A stretch of 64,000 bases of DNA from Pseudomonas frederiksbergensis (GCF_001952935.1 NZ_CP018319.1:3802001-3866000); one strand, 5' to 3'; shown: positions 25,472-34,638, counted from the stretch's first letter. Made by a program: numbers and translations. Notes: generated by a model not told the origin, from the sequence alone.

Positions 25472-25578
25472 GATCGTTCCCACGCTCTGCGTGGGAATGC
25501 AGCCCGGGACGCTCCGCGTCCCAAAAGCGGACGCAGAGCGTCCGTTGAGGCGTTACCACGCGGAGCGTGGGAACGATC
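25472..25578. repeat. GTTCCCACGC-type palindromic repeat, copy A
   Basis: About 105 bases with four hairpins: TTCCCACGC-TCT-GCGTGGGAA outside and GGGACGC-TCC-GCGTCCC inside, mirrored in the second half. It lies between the ligase and aotJ. Same family at 28391, 31063, 37334 and 61988. Confidence 0.9.
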
Positions 25579-25589
25579 TGGAAGGTGGA

Positions 25590-27278
25590 TCAGCCGAGCA
25601 AGTCCTGCAACGTTCCCAAATTGTCCGCTTCCTCGACCGACTTATCCTGCCGCCAACGCAACATCCTCGGGAACCGCACCGCAATCCCGCTCTTGTGTCG
25701 CCTGGACAGGGCGATGCCCTCGAAACCCAGTTCAAACACCAGGCTCGGTGTGACACTGCTCACCGGCCCGAATTTCTCTACGGTGGTCTTGCGCACGATG
25801 CTGTCGACCTGACGCATTTCTTCGTCGGTCAGCCCGGAATACGCCTTGGCGAACGGCACCAGTGCGCGTTGGCTCGCGCCAGGCGGCCCGTCCCACACGG
25901 CGAAGGTGTAATCGCTGTAGAGACTGGCGCGGCGACCATGGCCGCGTTGCGCATAAATCAGCACCGCGTCGACGCTGAAGGGGTCGACTTTCCATTTCCA
26001 CCAGACCCCCATGTCCTTGGTCCGCCCAACGCCATACAGCGCGTCCCGGGCCTTGAGCATCATGCCTTCGACACCGAGCTTGCGGGACGCTTGCCGTTGT
26101 TGGGCGAGGTCGAACCAGTCTTCTCCGGTGAGCAGGGGGGAAAGGAGTAACGCCGGGTTGTTGCCGCTGGCGACGACATGCTCCAGTTGTGTGCGACGCC
26201 GGGACTGAGGCTGGTTGCGCCAGTCTTCACCCTGCCACTCCAGCAAGTCGTAGGCGAGGATCACCACCGGCACTTCTTCGAGGATTTTTTTGTCCAGGGT
26301 TTTACGACCGATCCGCTGTTGCAGCAGCGCGAAAGGCTTTACCGCGGGGGCCGCTGGGGCATGAGGGTTGAAGGCGTCCTCGGTGGTGATTTGGTCGGTT
26401 TTCCAGGCGACGATTTCACCGTCGATCACCGTGCCGTCGGGCAAGCAGTGAACCAGGCTATCGAATTCGGGGAAGCGCTCGGTGACCAGCTCTTCACCCC
26501 GCGACCAGACCCACAGTCGACCGTCGCGTTTGACCACCTGGGCGCGAATGCCGTCCCATTTCCATTCCACTTGCCAATGGCTGGCCGGGCCGAGCAGGGC
26601 TTCGAATTGTTCAACGGGTTGTGATAGCGCGTGAGCGAGGAAAAACGGGTAGGGCTGACCGCCCCGTTGCGCATGTTCGGCAGACGATTCGGCGGCGATC
26701 AACTTCAAGTAACCGGACGCGGTCGGGCGGTTGAACAGGTCGGTGTAACCCACCAGACGTTGGGCGACGCGTTTGCTGTCGAGCCCGGCCATGGCCGCTA
26801 AGGCGCGGGTGACCAGTAACTTGGAGACGCCGACGCGGAAACTGCCGGTGATCAGTTTGATGCAGAGCATCAGGCTCTGACGGTCCAGTTGCGACCACAG
26901 GGCAGGCAGTCGCTCGGCGAGGACTTGCGGGGTTTCACCGCGTAGCGGCAGCAGTTTGTGTTCAATCCAGATCGCCAATCCATCGTTGGAGCGGTGAAGC
27001 GCTTCGGGCAGCACCAGCGAAATGGTTTCCGCCAGATCACCGACCGCTTGATAACTTTCTTCGAACAGCCACGGCGAAAGGCCGGAGATTTCCACCGCCA
27101 ACTCTCGCAGGATGCGTACCGGCACCAGTTGCCGAGGACGCCCGCCGGACAAAAAGTAAACAGCCCATGCGGCATCTTCCGGCGCGGCTTCGGCGAAGTA
27201 GCGTTGCATCGCCGCCAGTTTGGCGTTGCTCGAGGTGGTGGCATCGAGTTCGGCATACAAATCGGCAAAGGCCTTCAT
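25590..27278 (-). CDS. ATP-dependent DNA ligase (damage-response type)
   Basis: A 562-residue ligase. The N-terminal DNA-binding domain (about 1-205) is followed by the adenylation domain with motif I lysine in EWKWDGIRAQ and DGTVIDGEIVAW. The OB domain contains GVGRTKDMGVWWKWKVDP. It matches the 'cisplatin damage response' bacterial ATP-ligase class that pairs with an MBL-fold exonuclease. The stop-start overlap with that exonuclease (27275-27278) confirms the pairing. The DEXH helicase (Lhr-like) and PdeM often found in such clusters are not in this window. Confidence 0.92.
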   Translation of the reverse strand: MKAFADLYAELDATTSSNAKLAAMQRYFAEAAPEDAAWAVYFLSGGRPRQLVPVRILRELAVEISGLSPWLFEESYQAVGDLAETISLVLPEALHRSNDGLAIWIEHKLLPLRGETPQVLAERLPALWSQLDRQSLMLCIKLITGSFRVGVSKLLVTRALAAMAGLDSKRVAQRLVGYTDLFNRPTASGYLKLIAAESSAEHAQRGGQPYPFFLAHALSQPVEQFEALLGPASHWQVEWKWDGIRAQVVKRDGRLWVWSRGEELVTERFPEFDSLVHCLPDGTVIDGEIVAWKTDQITTEDAFNPHAPAAPAVKPFALLQQRIGRKTLDKKILEEVPVVILAYDLLEWQGEDWRNQPQSRRRTQLEHVVASGNNPALLLSPLLTGEDWFDLAQQRQASRKLGVEGMMLKARDALYGVGRTKDMGVWWKWKVDPFSVDAVLIYAQRGHGRRASLYSDYTFAVWDGPPGASQRALVPFAKAYSGLTDEEMRQVDSIVRKTTVEKFGPVSSVTPSLVFELGFEGIALSRRHKSGIAVRFPRMLRWRQDKSVEEADNLGTLQDLLG

Positions 27279-28309
27279 GGCAGCACCTCGGCGCTCTCGG
27301 GTTCGACGGCTGAGTTTTCCTCCTCATCGTCGCCGTACTCGGTGCTGAAACCCATGGCATCAAGACCTTGTTCGCGCAGATAGCGCACCAGTACCCCAAC
27401 CGAACCGTGGGTCACTCTCACGCGCTCGGCACCGGTTTGTTCGATGGCCCAGAGCAGGCCCGGCCAGTCGGCGTGGTCAGACAATACGAAGCCACGATCC
27501 ACACCACGTCGCCGCCGAGTGCCGCGCAAACGCATCCAGCCGCTGGCGAAACCATCGCTGTAGTCACCGAAGCGCCGCATCCAGCTGCTGCCGCCAGCCG
27601 AAGGCGGGGCCAGGACCAGCGCCTTGCGCATCATGGGGTCGCTCTTTTGTACTTCGCCGGCATAGATCGTGGGCGGTAAATAAATACCACCTTCGCGATA
27701 AACCTGATTGAGCGGTTCCACGGCGCCATGCACCAGAATGGGACCGAGACTGGCATCGATGCCGTGGAGAATTCGCTGCGCCTTGCCGAACGCATAGCAG
27801 AACAGCACGCTGGTTTTGTCGTCGGCGGCGTTGGCTTGCCACCACTGATTGATCTCGGCAAAAACCTGCGCCTGGGGTTGCCAGCGATAAATCGGCAGAC
27901 CGAAGGTCGATTCAGTGATGAAGGTATTGCAGCGCACGGGCTCGAACGGCGCGCAAGTGCCGTCGGGTTCGACCTTGTAGTCGCCCGAGGCGACCCAGAC
28001 TTCGCCGCGATATTCCAGGCGCACCTGTGCCGAGCCGAGGACATGCCCGGCGGGGTGAAAACTCAAAGTGACGCCATGGTGGGTCAGGGGTTGACCGTAA
28101 GGCAGGGTTTGCAGGTTGATGCCCTGGCCCAGTCGCGCCCGCAAAATCCCTTCGCCGGGAGCGGCCGCCAGATAATGCCGGTTGCCGATGCGGGCATGGT
28201 CGCCGTGAGCGTGGGTGATGACCGAACGTTCGACCGGACGCCACGGGTCGATGTAGAAATCCCCGACCGGGCAGTACAAACCTTCAGGACGCGCGATAAC
28301 AAGATCCAT
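27275..28309 (-). CDS. Ligase-associated DNA exonuclease (MBL fold)
   Basis: A 344-residue metallo-beta-lactamase/beta-CASP-like protein with metal motif HAHGDHARIG (HxHxDH at about 33-38), HPAGHVLGSAQV and LSDHADWPGLL. Family members are predicted nucleases partnering an ATP-dependent ligase in repair. The end overlaps the ligase start by four bases, so they are translationally coupled. The extreme C-terminus is acidic. Confidence 0.9.
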   Translation of the reverse strand: MDLVIARPEGLYCPVGDFYIDPWRPVERSVITHAHGDHARIGNRHYLAAAPGEGILRARLGQGINLQTLPYGQPLTHHGVTLSFHPAGHVLGSAQVRLEYRGEVWVASGDYKVEPDGTCAPFEPVRCNTFITESTFGLPIYRWQPQAQVFAEINQWWQANAADDKTSVLFCYAFGKAQRILHGIDASLGPILVHGAVEPLNQVYREGGIYLPPTIYAGEVQKSDPMMRKALVLAPPSAGGSSWMRRFGDYSDGFASGWMRLRGTRRRRGVDRGFVLSDHADWPGLLWAIEQTGAERVRVTHGSVGVLVRYLREQGLDAMGFSTEYGDDEEENSAVEPESAEVLP

Positions 28310-28390
28310 GTTGTTACCAGAATGGATAGGCCTGTTAGCTAGGAGGTTTGCGCGAGACGAGAAGTTCTATTTATTTTTCGGGAATTCAAA

Positions 28391-28496
28391 ATCGTTCCCA
28401 CGCTCTGCGTGGTAACGCCTCAAGGGACGCTCCGCGTCCGCTCTTGGGACGCGGAGCGTCCCTGGCTGCATTCCCACGCGGAGCGTGGGAACGATC
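28391..28496. repeat. GTTCCCACGC-type palindromic repeat, copy B
   Basis: Mirrored hairpins as in copy A, upstream of the exonuclease and downstream of quiP. One outer stem is imperfect (GTGGTAACG). Confidence 0.88.
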
Positions 28497-28518
28497 AAGC
28501 GGTCAGGTGGCGGCGGGG

Positions 28519-30969
28519 TTACTTGCCAGGGGTAAGGGTCAACCGCTTGTTGCCGTACACCTTGTCAAAGTTCTGCGGCTGCATCGGCAAGCTCATGTAT
28601 TGCCCTTTCAGCCACGGATCAATGCTGTCGAGGTAGTTGTGGCTCGCCGGATTACCGGATTGCCCGGTTCCGTTCTGCCCCATCAGCGGTTCCGCCTGGC
28701 CGAAGTCGACGATAAAGCGCATGGCCGGCGCCAGGGTGGTGGTGAAATCCTGGCCCCAGGCGAATGCTGCGGTATTCAGTGTGGTGTGGTCGCCACCGGC
28801 CGCCAGTGGCCCGCGGACAGTCTGGCCGCTGGTGTTTTTCCACTCGTAGCGGTGCAGTTTGCCCCATTGCCAGGCTTTGTGGTCGCCGCCCAACTGACTG
28901 TCGCCCGCGCTGATCGCGGCCGTCAGGCTGCGGGCGAGGATCGCCGGTTTGTCTTCTTTTTGCGGTGTGCGAGCGTCATCCCAGAACGGACTGTCCTCAC
29001 GCCCCAACAGGTGATCGGCCTGGGCCGCGTAGGACAACTTGCCGTTGGCAATAAAGGCTTTCCACGCCGGGCTGCTTTCCGGGCCCAGTTCGTCGAGGAA
29101 GATTTGCCGGGTGCTTTGCTGCAGGAACAGCTCGTAAATCGCTGCATCGGCGGAGGTCGGGCTGAGTTTGCCGTCGAAGGCCATCAGGCGGGTGTACGCC
29201 TCGCGAGCCTTGCCACGGTCCGCCTCAGGCAACGCTTCAATGGCCTGCTTGAGTGGTTTGGCCATGCCCGGTGCTTCGAACATTTTCTTCAGCTTGGCCG
29301 CGAAAGTGGTGGTCTGGTCGTATTGCATGGCGATCAGGCTGCGCGTGTCGTGTTTGCCCACGCCCGCCAGTTCGGCCAGGCGTTCGCCACGCTCCGGCGC
29401 CGACCAGGAGTTGGACAGTTGCATGCCGTAGCCATGCGGAATCACTCGCTGGTTGGCGGTGCCGAGCCAGCCTTGGGCCGGATCCTGGTCATAGGGATGG
29501 AGCATCGGGTCGGCGTAACCATCCCAATCGTAACGACCTTCCCAGCCCGGCGACGGCAGCAGGCCTTCGCCTTCGCGACGGTTCGGGAAGCGCCCGGTGA
29601 CTTGCCAACCGATGTTGCTGGCGTCGGCAAATACCAGGTTCAGCGCGATGGCGCGGATTTCGCGGCTGGCGTCCGAGGCTTTCTCGACGGTCTGGGCGCG
29701 GGACAGGTCGAAAAACGCGTCCAGGGTCTTGTCATCGGTGAAGTTCGGCGTCTGCAAGGCCAGGCCGAAACCGTTGGCCAGCGTCGTGCTTTGGGCGCTA
29801 TTGAGCAGCGGGCCATGGCGGGTTTCGTACACCACTTCGCGAATCGGCCGCTGGCCTTTGACGAAGTAGGTTTCGTTGCGCACGATCGCCGGTTGCCATT
29901 TGCCACCCACCTCGTAGGAAAGTCCGTTGCCCTGGCGTTTGATTTTTTCCAGGAACAGGTCCTGGTTGTCGCCCATGACAGTGGTCATGCTCCACGCCAC
30001 TTTGCCGTTGAAACCGCCGAGGACCATCGGCAAACCGGCAACGGTTACGCCAGATGCCTGATACTTGGGCGCGCGGATCTGCACGTAATTGAACAACGAC
30101 GGCACGCCCAAGGGGCCATGGCTATCGCTGGCCAGCAGGCTTTTGCCGCTGCGGCTGCGTTGCGGGCCGATCGCCCAGTTGTTCGATGAGGTGGCGCCCA
30201 ACAGATTCAGATCGGACAGTTGGCTCGTGGCTTTGCTGATCTCGGCCAGCCCCGGGATTTGCCCGTTGAGCTTGATGCCCTGAAGTTTTTCAGCTTCGGC
30301 CAGCGGCAGTTTTTCATCGGGGGCGGACGGGGTCAGCCACGGGAGTTTGTCGTTGCTGACGGTCTGGGCCAGCATCAGCGAGGAGATTTCTTCCGGCAGG
30401 TTGGCCGATTGACTGAAATTCAGCAGGCAGAAAATCAGCGCCGAGTCTTCCGGCTTCCAGTATTCAGGCTTGTAGCCGGTGGCCGCGAGGTCCGCCGGCA
30501 GCTTGTCGCGATAACGGAACAGGTAGGCGTTGACGCCGCGTGCATAGACTTCGAAGAAGCGTTTGAGGCGCGGCGAAGACGCCTTGTACAGCTCGCCGGC
30601 GCTTTTCTTCAGATTGACGGCACGCATGTAGCGGTCAGCGTCGAGCAGGTCCGAACCGGACATCTCCGACAAACGACCCTGAGCCAACAGGCGCAACGTG
30701 ACCATTTGCGTGATGCGGTCGGTGGCGTGGACGTAACCGAGGGCGAACAGCGCGTCGTGGAAGGTGTTGCTTTCGATCAGCGGCATGCCCATGGCATTGC
30801 GGCGTACCGAAACGTTCTGCGCCAGGCCCTTGAGCGGTTGCACGCCGATGGTCGGCGGGAGGGTGTTCTGGGTGTTCCAGGTCTGACAACCGGTCAGGCT
30901 CAAAACACCGGCCACTGCTGCGGCAACGCCGAACCGGGGAAGAAAATGTGTAAGGGCTGGCGAGGCCAT
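28519..30969 (-). CDS. quiP: Penicillin acylase family protein, QuiP-like AHL acylase
   Basis: An 816-residue Ntn hydrolase precursor with a lipoprotein-like signal (LSLTGC). The alpha chain, linker and beta chain are recognisable. The new N-terminal nucleophile of the beta chain is Ser about 262 in ATSSNNWAIGPQRSRSGKS. Conserved FNGKVAWSMTTVMGDNQD and PAGGDHTTLNTAAFAWGQDF follow. It closely resembles P. aeruginosa QuiP, which cleaves the acyl side chain of long-chain homoserine lactones, so quorum-signal degradation or use as carbon source is likely. Slightly shorter than QuiP near the C-terminus. Confidence 0.9.
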   Translation of the reverse strand: MASPALTHFLPRFGVAAAVAGVLSLTGCQTWNTQNTLPPTIGVQPLKGLAQNVSVRRNAMGMPLIESNTFHDALFALGYVHATDRITQMVTLRLLAQGRLSEMSGSDLLDADRYMRAVNLKKSAGELYKASSPRLKRFFEVYARGVNAYLFRYRDKLPADLAATGYKPEYWKPEDSALIFCLLNFSQSANLPEEISSLMLAQTVSNDKLPWLTPSAPDEKLPLAEAEKLQGIKLNGQIPGLAEISKATSQLSDLNLLGATSSNNWAIGPQRSRSGKSLLASDSHGPLGVPSLFNYVQIRAPKYQASGVTVAGLPMVLGGFNGKVAWSMTTVMGDNQDLFLEKIKRQGNGLSYEVGGKWQPAIVRNETYFVKGQRPIREVVYETRHGPLLNSAQSTTLANGFGLALQTPNFTDDKTLDAFFDLSRAQTVEKASDASREIRAIALNLVFADASNIGWQVTGRFPNRREGEGLLPSPGWEGRYDWDGYADPMLHPYDQDPAQGWLGTANQRVIPHGYGMQLSNSWSAPERGERLAELAGVGKHDTRSLIAMQYDQTTTFAAKLKKMFEAPGMAKPLKQAIEALPEADRGKAREAYTRLMAFDGKLSPTSADAAIYELFLQQSTRQIFLDELGPESSPAWKAFIANGKLSYAAQADHLLGREDSPFWDDARTPQKEDKPAILARSLTAAISAGDSQLGGDHKAWQWGKLHRYEWKNTSGQTVRGPLAAGGDHTTLNTAAFAWGQDFTTTLAPAMRFIVDFGQAEPLMGQNGTGQSGNPASHNYLDSIDPWLKGQYMSLPMQPQNFDKVYGNKRLTLTPGK

Positions 30970-31062
30970 GGCAAAGCTCCTGCGGGGGGTAGCGTCAGTA
31001 AAGGCGCTACGTTAGTGAGCAGGAGGTGCCCGCGCAAGCGGCGGCGGGGTTATTTCTTCGGT

Positions 31063-31173
31063 GATCGTTCCCACGCTCTGCGTGGGAATGCCTCAACGGA
31101 CGCTCCGCGTTCGGCTCTTGATGGGACGCGGAGCGTCCCGGGCTGCATTCCCACGCAGAGCGTGGGAACGATC
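31063..31173. repeat. GTTCCCACGC-type palindromic repeat, copy C
   Basis: Four mirrored hairpins between the GST and quiP genes. Confidence 0.9.
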
Positions 31174-31184
31174 TTCAATGAAGG

Positions 31185-31829
31185 TCAGGATTTAGGCGGG
31201 TTGATTTTGGCCACCAGGGCATACGCCTTCACCGTCGCCGGACGGCTCTGGATGTGGTTGAACCAGCGCAGCACGTTGGGGAAGTCTTCCAGGTTCTGGC
31301 TCTGCCACTTGTGGGAAACGATCCACGGGTAGATCGCCATGTCGGCAATGCTGTATTCGCTGCCGGCGACGAAGTCTTTATCGGCCAGTTGCTTGTCGAG
31401 TACCCCGTAGAGGCGGGCGGTTTCGTCGATGTAGCGCTTGATGGCGTAGGGGATTTTCTCCGGCGCGAATTGGCTGAAGTGATGATTCTGCCCGGCCATC
31501 GGCCCCAGGCCGCCCATTTGCCAGAACAACCATTGCAGCGCTTGCTGGCGCCCGCGCAAGTCTTTGGGCAGGAACTTGCCGGTTTTCTCTGCCAGGTACA
31601 GCAGAATCGCCCCGGACTCGAACAATGCCAGCGGTTCACCGCCATCGGCCGGTTCGGGATCGACGATGGCTGGAATCTTGTTGTTCGGGGAAATTTTCAG
31701 GAATTGGGGTTTGAACTGGTCGTTCTGGCTGATGTTGATCGGGTGCACGTTGTAGGGCAGGCCGGCTTCTTCCAGGAATATCGAGATTTTGTGACCGTTG
31801 GGGGTGGTCCAGTAATACAGGTCGATCAT
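31185..31829 (-). CDS. yfcG: GST-like disulfide-bond oxidoreductase (YfcG type)
   Basis: A 214-residue glutathione-S-transferase fold protein. The N-terminal thioredoxin-like domain starts MIDLYYWTTPNGHKISIFLE, with NNKIPAIVDPEPADGGEPLALFESGAILLYLAEKTG, and a helical C-domain with LQWLFWQMGGLGPM follows. It is near-identical in pattern to E. coli YfcG, which reduces disulfides with glutathione and has no catalytic Cys in the thioredoxin motif. The ATG at 31829 is the family start. Confidence 0.92.
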   Translation of the reverse strand: MIDLYYWTTPNGHKISIFLEEAGLPYNVHPINISQNDQFKPQFLKISPNNKIPAIVDPEPADGGEPLALFESGAILLYLAEKTGKFLPKDLRGRQQALQWLFWQMGGLGPMAGQNHHFSQFAPEKIPYAIKRYIDETARLYGVLDKQLADKDFVAGSEYSIADMAIYPWIVSHKWQSQNLEDFPNVLRWFNHIQSRPATVKAYALVAKINPPKS

Positions 31830-31960
31830 GGAGTACTCCAAATCAAAAGATGTCGTTACTTGCGCACAGCAAACGCCGGCATCAGGTCGTCCCGTTTGCG
31901 TTCGATAGCTTGCCTGTAGCAACAGGTGATGCTGAAGTGCGGGAAATTCAATGACCCCGC

Positions 31961-32533
31961 ATGAGAAAAACCGGCATGGAGCTCAAAACCAACGCGGCGC
32001 TGATCATCATCGATCAACAAAAAGGCATCCTGCATCCCAGGCTCGGTCGCCGAAACAATCTTCAGGCGGAGCAGCGAATCCTCGATTTGCTAGGGCATTG
32101 GCGTCGAACCGGGCGACCGGTGATTCATGTGCAGCACGTGTCCCGGTCGCCGGAATCAGTGTTCTGGCCGCAGCAATCGGGGGTGGAATTTCAGGAACGG
32201 TTCCAGCCACAGACCGGTGAGCAGCTTATTCAAAAGCAGGTGCCGGATGCGTTTTGTGCGACGGGGCTCGAGACGAGTTTGCGAACGGCGGGGATCGATC
32301 AGTTGGTCATTGTCGGCGTGGCGACCAACAACTCGGTGGAGTCCACGGCGCGAACGGCCGGGAACCTGGGGTTTGATACGTGGGTGGCGGGGGATGCGTG
32401 TTTTACCTTCGACAAGGCTGACTACTTCGGTAATGCCCATTCAGCCGAGGAAGTGCATGCGATGTCGTTGGGCAATTTGCACGGGGAGTATGCGACGGTC
32501 GTGAGTACCGCACATATTTTGCAGCCTGGCTGA
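31961..32533 (+). CDS. Isochorismatase-fold hydrolase with Ser at the nucleophile position
   Basis: A 190-residue cysteine-hydrolase-fold protein. The catalytic Asp is D18 (LIIIDQQKG) and Lys K92 (QKQVPDAF). The position normally held by nucleophilic Cys (GVxTxxCV) is Ser125 in GVATNNSVESTAR. The substrate is unknown; nicotinamidase-like, isochorismatase-like or non-canonical chemistry are all possible. ATG at 31961 or 31976 (MELKTNAAL) could be the start; no clear ribosome-binding site decides. Confidence 0.85.
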   Translation: MRKTGMELKTNAALIIIDQQKGILHPRLGRRNNLQAEQRILDLLGHWRRTGRPVIHVQHVSRSPESVFWPQQSGVEFQERFQPQTGEQLIQKQVPDAFCATGLETSLRTAGIDQLVIVGVATNNSVESTARTAGNLGFDTWVAGDACFTFDKADYFGNAHSAEEVHAMSLGNLHGEYATVVSTAHILQPG

Positions 32534-32539
32534 AATCCC

Positions 32540-32690
32540 TGTGGGAGCGAGCCTGCTCGCGAAAGCGGTGTAACTGACACATTGATGGTGGATGTGCCGC
32601 AGTCATCGCGAGCAGGCTCGCTCCCACATGGGTTCTATGAACGACGTAGATCCTTGGGGGAGCGGGCTTGCTCGCGAAGGCGATTCAACA
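32540..32690. repeat. REP cluster: inverted pair plus an extra single REP
   Basis: An inverted pair of GGGAGCGAGCCTGCTCGCGA elements (32540-32633) is followed by a third, single GGGGAGCGGGCTTGCTCGCGAAGG (about 32655-32683), between convergent genes. Confidence 0.85.
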
Positions 32691-32716
32691 GGCGAAGAAG
32701 ATCTTCGCCCGAAGCA

Positions 32717-32926
32717 TCAAGCGCCGTGGCACTTCTTGAATTTCTTGCCGTTGCCGCAAGGGCAAGGGTCGTTGCGGCCGACGTCTTTCAGGGCATTGCG
32801 CACCGGTTCCTGGTGAGCGTGGCCGCAGTTCGGGCCGTGGACATGGCCATGGTCGTGATCATGGTGGTCGTGATGGTCATGATCGTGGTTGCAGTCAGGG
32901 CCATGGACATGGGGTTGCTGGGTCAT
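32717..32926 (-). CDS. Histidine-rich SEC-C motif protein
   Basis: A 69-residue protein. Residues 6-38 contain 14 histidines plus C12 and C34 (HGPDCNHDHDHHDHHDH and similar). Residues 49-67 form a SEC-C zinc motif CPCGNGKKFKKCH, like the SecA C-terminus. Metal binding is almost certain; zinc or nickel storage or metal-dependent protein binding are possible roles. It starts inside the previous gene (ATGA overlap). Confidence 0.85.
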   Translation of the reverse strand: MTQQPHVHGPDCNHDHDHHDHHDHDHGHVHGPNCGHAHQEPVRNALKDVGRNDPCPCGNGKKFKKCHGA

Positions 32927-33417
32927 CGGTTTTGCTCCGGAATTAAATCGGCGGGGATTATCACGCCATTGCGCGCCAGGTGCACGTAGTGCGCGATGAA
33001 TAAACCGGTTTCCAGTTCTCCTTCCAGACGATAGGGAATGGGCTGGTCGGGTTTTTTCAGCAGTTTCACCAGATCCCGCACCTTGGGCCACAGGTTGGTG
33101 CGGATCGGTACTTTAAAGTAGGCACTGCGTTTGGGGCCGACCGTAAACCAGTGTTCGTGCTCGCCTTCGGTCAGCAGCATGTCGCCCAAGTGAATGCGGT
33201 ACTCGATGCCTCGCACCGTCAGATCGCTGTCGTTGGGGTTGTCGACACGAAAGTGCAGCAAGAATTTTTGCTGCATCAATTTCGCCTGGATCACTTCGAC
33301 CTTGGCCAGATGCACCTGCGGTTCGGGTTCATCGTTGCCGAACCAGGACGCACAACCGCCGAGCCCCAGAAACAGGAGAAGGGTGAGCATCTGTAGGACG
33401 CGCCGCTGGGTGGTCAT
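32923..33417 (-). CDS. LEA-type-2 (LEA14-like) lipoprotein
   Basis: A 164-residue protein with a lipobox (LGLGGC, Cys 22). A water-stress LEA14 beta-sandwich follows: LHFRVDNPNDSDLTVRGIEY and LEGELETG are family features. Probably an outer-membrane lipoprotein with an envelope-stress role; no catalytic site is expected. It is third gene of the DUF6231-YchJ-LEA-SEC-C run. Confidence 0.85.
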   Translation of the reverse strand: MTTQRRVLQMLTLLLFLGLGGCASWFGNDEPEPQVHLAKVEVIQAKLMQQKFLLHFRVDNPNDSDLTVRGIEYRIHLGDMLLTEGEHEHWFTVGPKRSAYFKVPIRTNLWPKVRDLVKLLKKPDQPIPYRLEGELETGLFIAHYVHLARNGVIIPADLIPEQNR

Positions 33418-33468
33418 GGTAATTCTTCTCCCTTGAACCCCAGTCTAGCTTTTGATCGTTACCTCAAC

Positions 33469-33945
33469 TCAACTGCTGAAATAACCCGCACAACACTTCT
33501 TGAATTTCTGTCCGCTGGCGCAAGGGCACGCATCATTGCGTCCGGCCTTGAGTTGCACGGTGGGATCGATGAAATACCAGCGGCCGGCGTTCTGTACGAA
33601 CGACGAGCGTTCGCGGTGGCTGTGCTCACCGCTGCCGTCGTGCCAGCGCGCGGTAAAGGTCACGAAGGCATGTTCCGGCTGACCGCCCAAGACCTCGGAG
33701 CTTTCCACTTCAAGACCCAGCCAGGTGCTTTGGGCGCTCCAGTCGCTGATGGATTGTCGATCCAGGCCCGCCTGTTGAGCGGGCAGGGTAGTCGCCACCA
33801 GATAATCGATCAGCCCCAGTACGTAGGCGCTGTAGCGCGAACGCATCAAGGCTTCGGCACACGGCGCCGGATGACCGGCATGGTAATGACCGCAGCAGGC
33901 ATCAAGCGGGGTGCCGCTACCGCAGGGGCAAATGGATGTACTCAT
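33469..33945 (-). CDS. YchJ-family protein (UPF0225) with two SEC-C motifs
   Basis: A 158-residue protein with an N-terminal SEC-C CPCGSGTPLDACCG (about 5-18), a central NTF2-like domain (MRSRYSAYVLG, WLGLEV) and a C-terminal SEC-C CPCASGQKFKKCC. Resembles E. coli YchJ; function unknown. The ATG at 33945 is chosen because the N-terminal SEC-C starts there. It is four bases after the upstream gene stop. Confidence 0.9.
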   Translation of the reverse strand: MSTSICPCGSGTPLDACCGHYHAGHPAPCAEALMRSRYSAYVLGLIDYLVATTLPAQQAGLDRQSISDWSAQSTWLGLEVESSEVLGGQPEHAFVTFTARWHDGSGEHSHRERSSFVQNAGRWYFIDPTVQLKAGRNDACPCASGQKFKKCCAGYFSS

Positions 33946-33949
33946 TGCG

Positions 33950-34447
33950 TTACCACCAATATTTCCCGAAGTTTTCCGGATTGGCCCAGAACCGTGAGTT
34001 AAGCCAGTCGGGGACTTGTTTATAGTCAAGCAGATCATAGGTAAACAGGGTCAGCACTTGATCGTCGCGCTGGAAGCGTTCGCTGGCTTGCAGCGCCAGG
34101 GAGAAAAAATCGGTCTCCTGCCAACCGCTGGCCGGCAAGTCCGCCAGCACCGCGATGCGACTGGCGTTGAGGTTGCGGATCCCGCCAAGCAGGTTCAGGC
34201 CATCGCGTTTGGGCAAGTGTTCGAGGCAATCGACCACCAGCGCCAGGTCAAACCGGCGCGCCGCCAGTTCAGCAGGCAACGGGCCAGGTGCCGCATGGGC
34301 CACACAAGTGTCCGGGTGCGCCAGCTTGAAGGCCTCCAGCGCGGGGAACTCACTGGCGCCAATCAGCAACAGGCGCGCGGGGGCGTAACGATCAAGCAAA
34401 GCGGCCAACGCCTGCTGGGGCGTGCGCGAAGAAATACCTGCAATCAT
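33950..34447 (-). CDS. DUF6231-like protein (methyltransferase-like fold?)
   Basis: A 165-residue protein. LLIGASEFPALEAFK and ALVVDCLEHLPKRDG resemble the SAM-binding and acidic-loop segments of Rossmann methyltransferases, but the glycine-rich motif is reduced, so binding of SAM is doubtful. I believe it belongs to DUF6231, a Pseudomonas family. It is first gene of a four-gene minus-strand run. Confidence 0.65.
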   Translation of the reverse strand: MIAGISSRTPQQALAALLDRYAPARLLLIGASEFPALEAFKLAHPDTCVAHAAPGPLPAELAARRFDLALVVDCLEHLPKRDGLNLLGGIRNLNASRIAVLADLPASGWQETDFFSLALQASERFQRDDQVLTLFTYDLLDYKQVPDWLNSRFWANPENFGKYWW

Positions 34448-34638
34448 CGAAGATCCTCAATCAGAGCTGCCAAGACTAGCCTGCTCAAAGAGCCGGGCCT
34501 AGAGCTGGTTTGTCGCAAAAGCGTCGATCTACCGTGAACACGGGGCAAAACGGCAATGGCCTATTGCTGGCGGAGATTAAAACTCGGGTCTTTACTACCT
34601 GAATCGGTTCTAAGCCGATCCCCTCAGGAGAAAACTAG

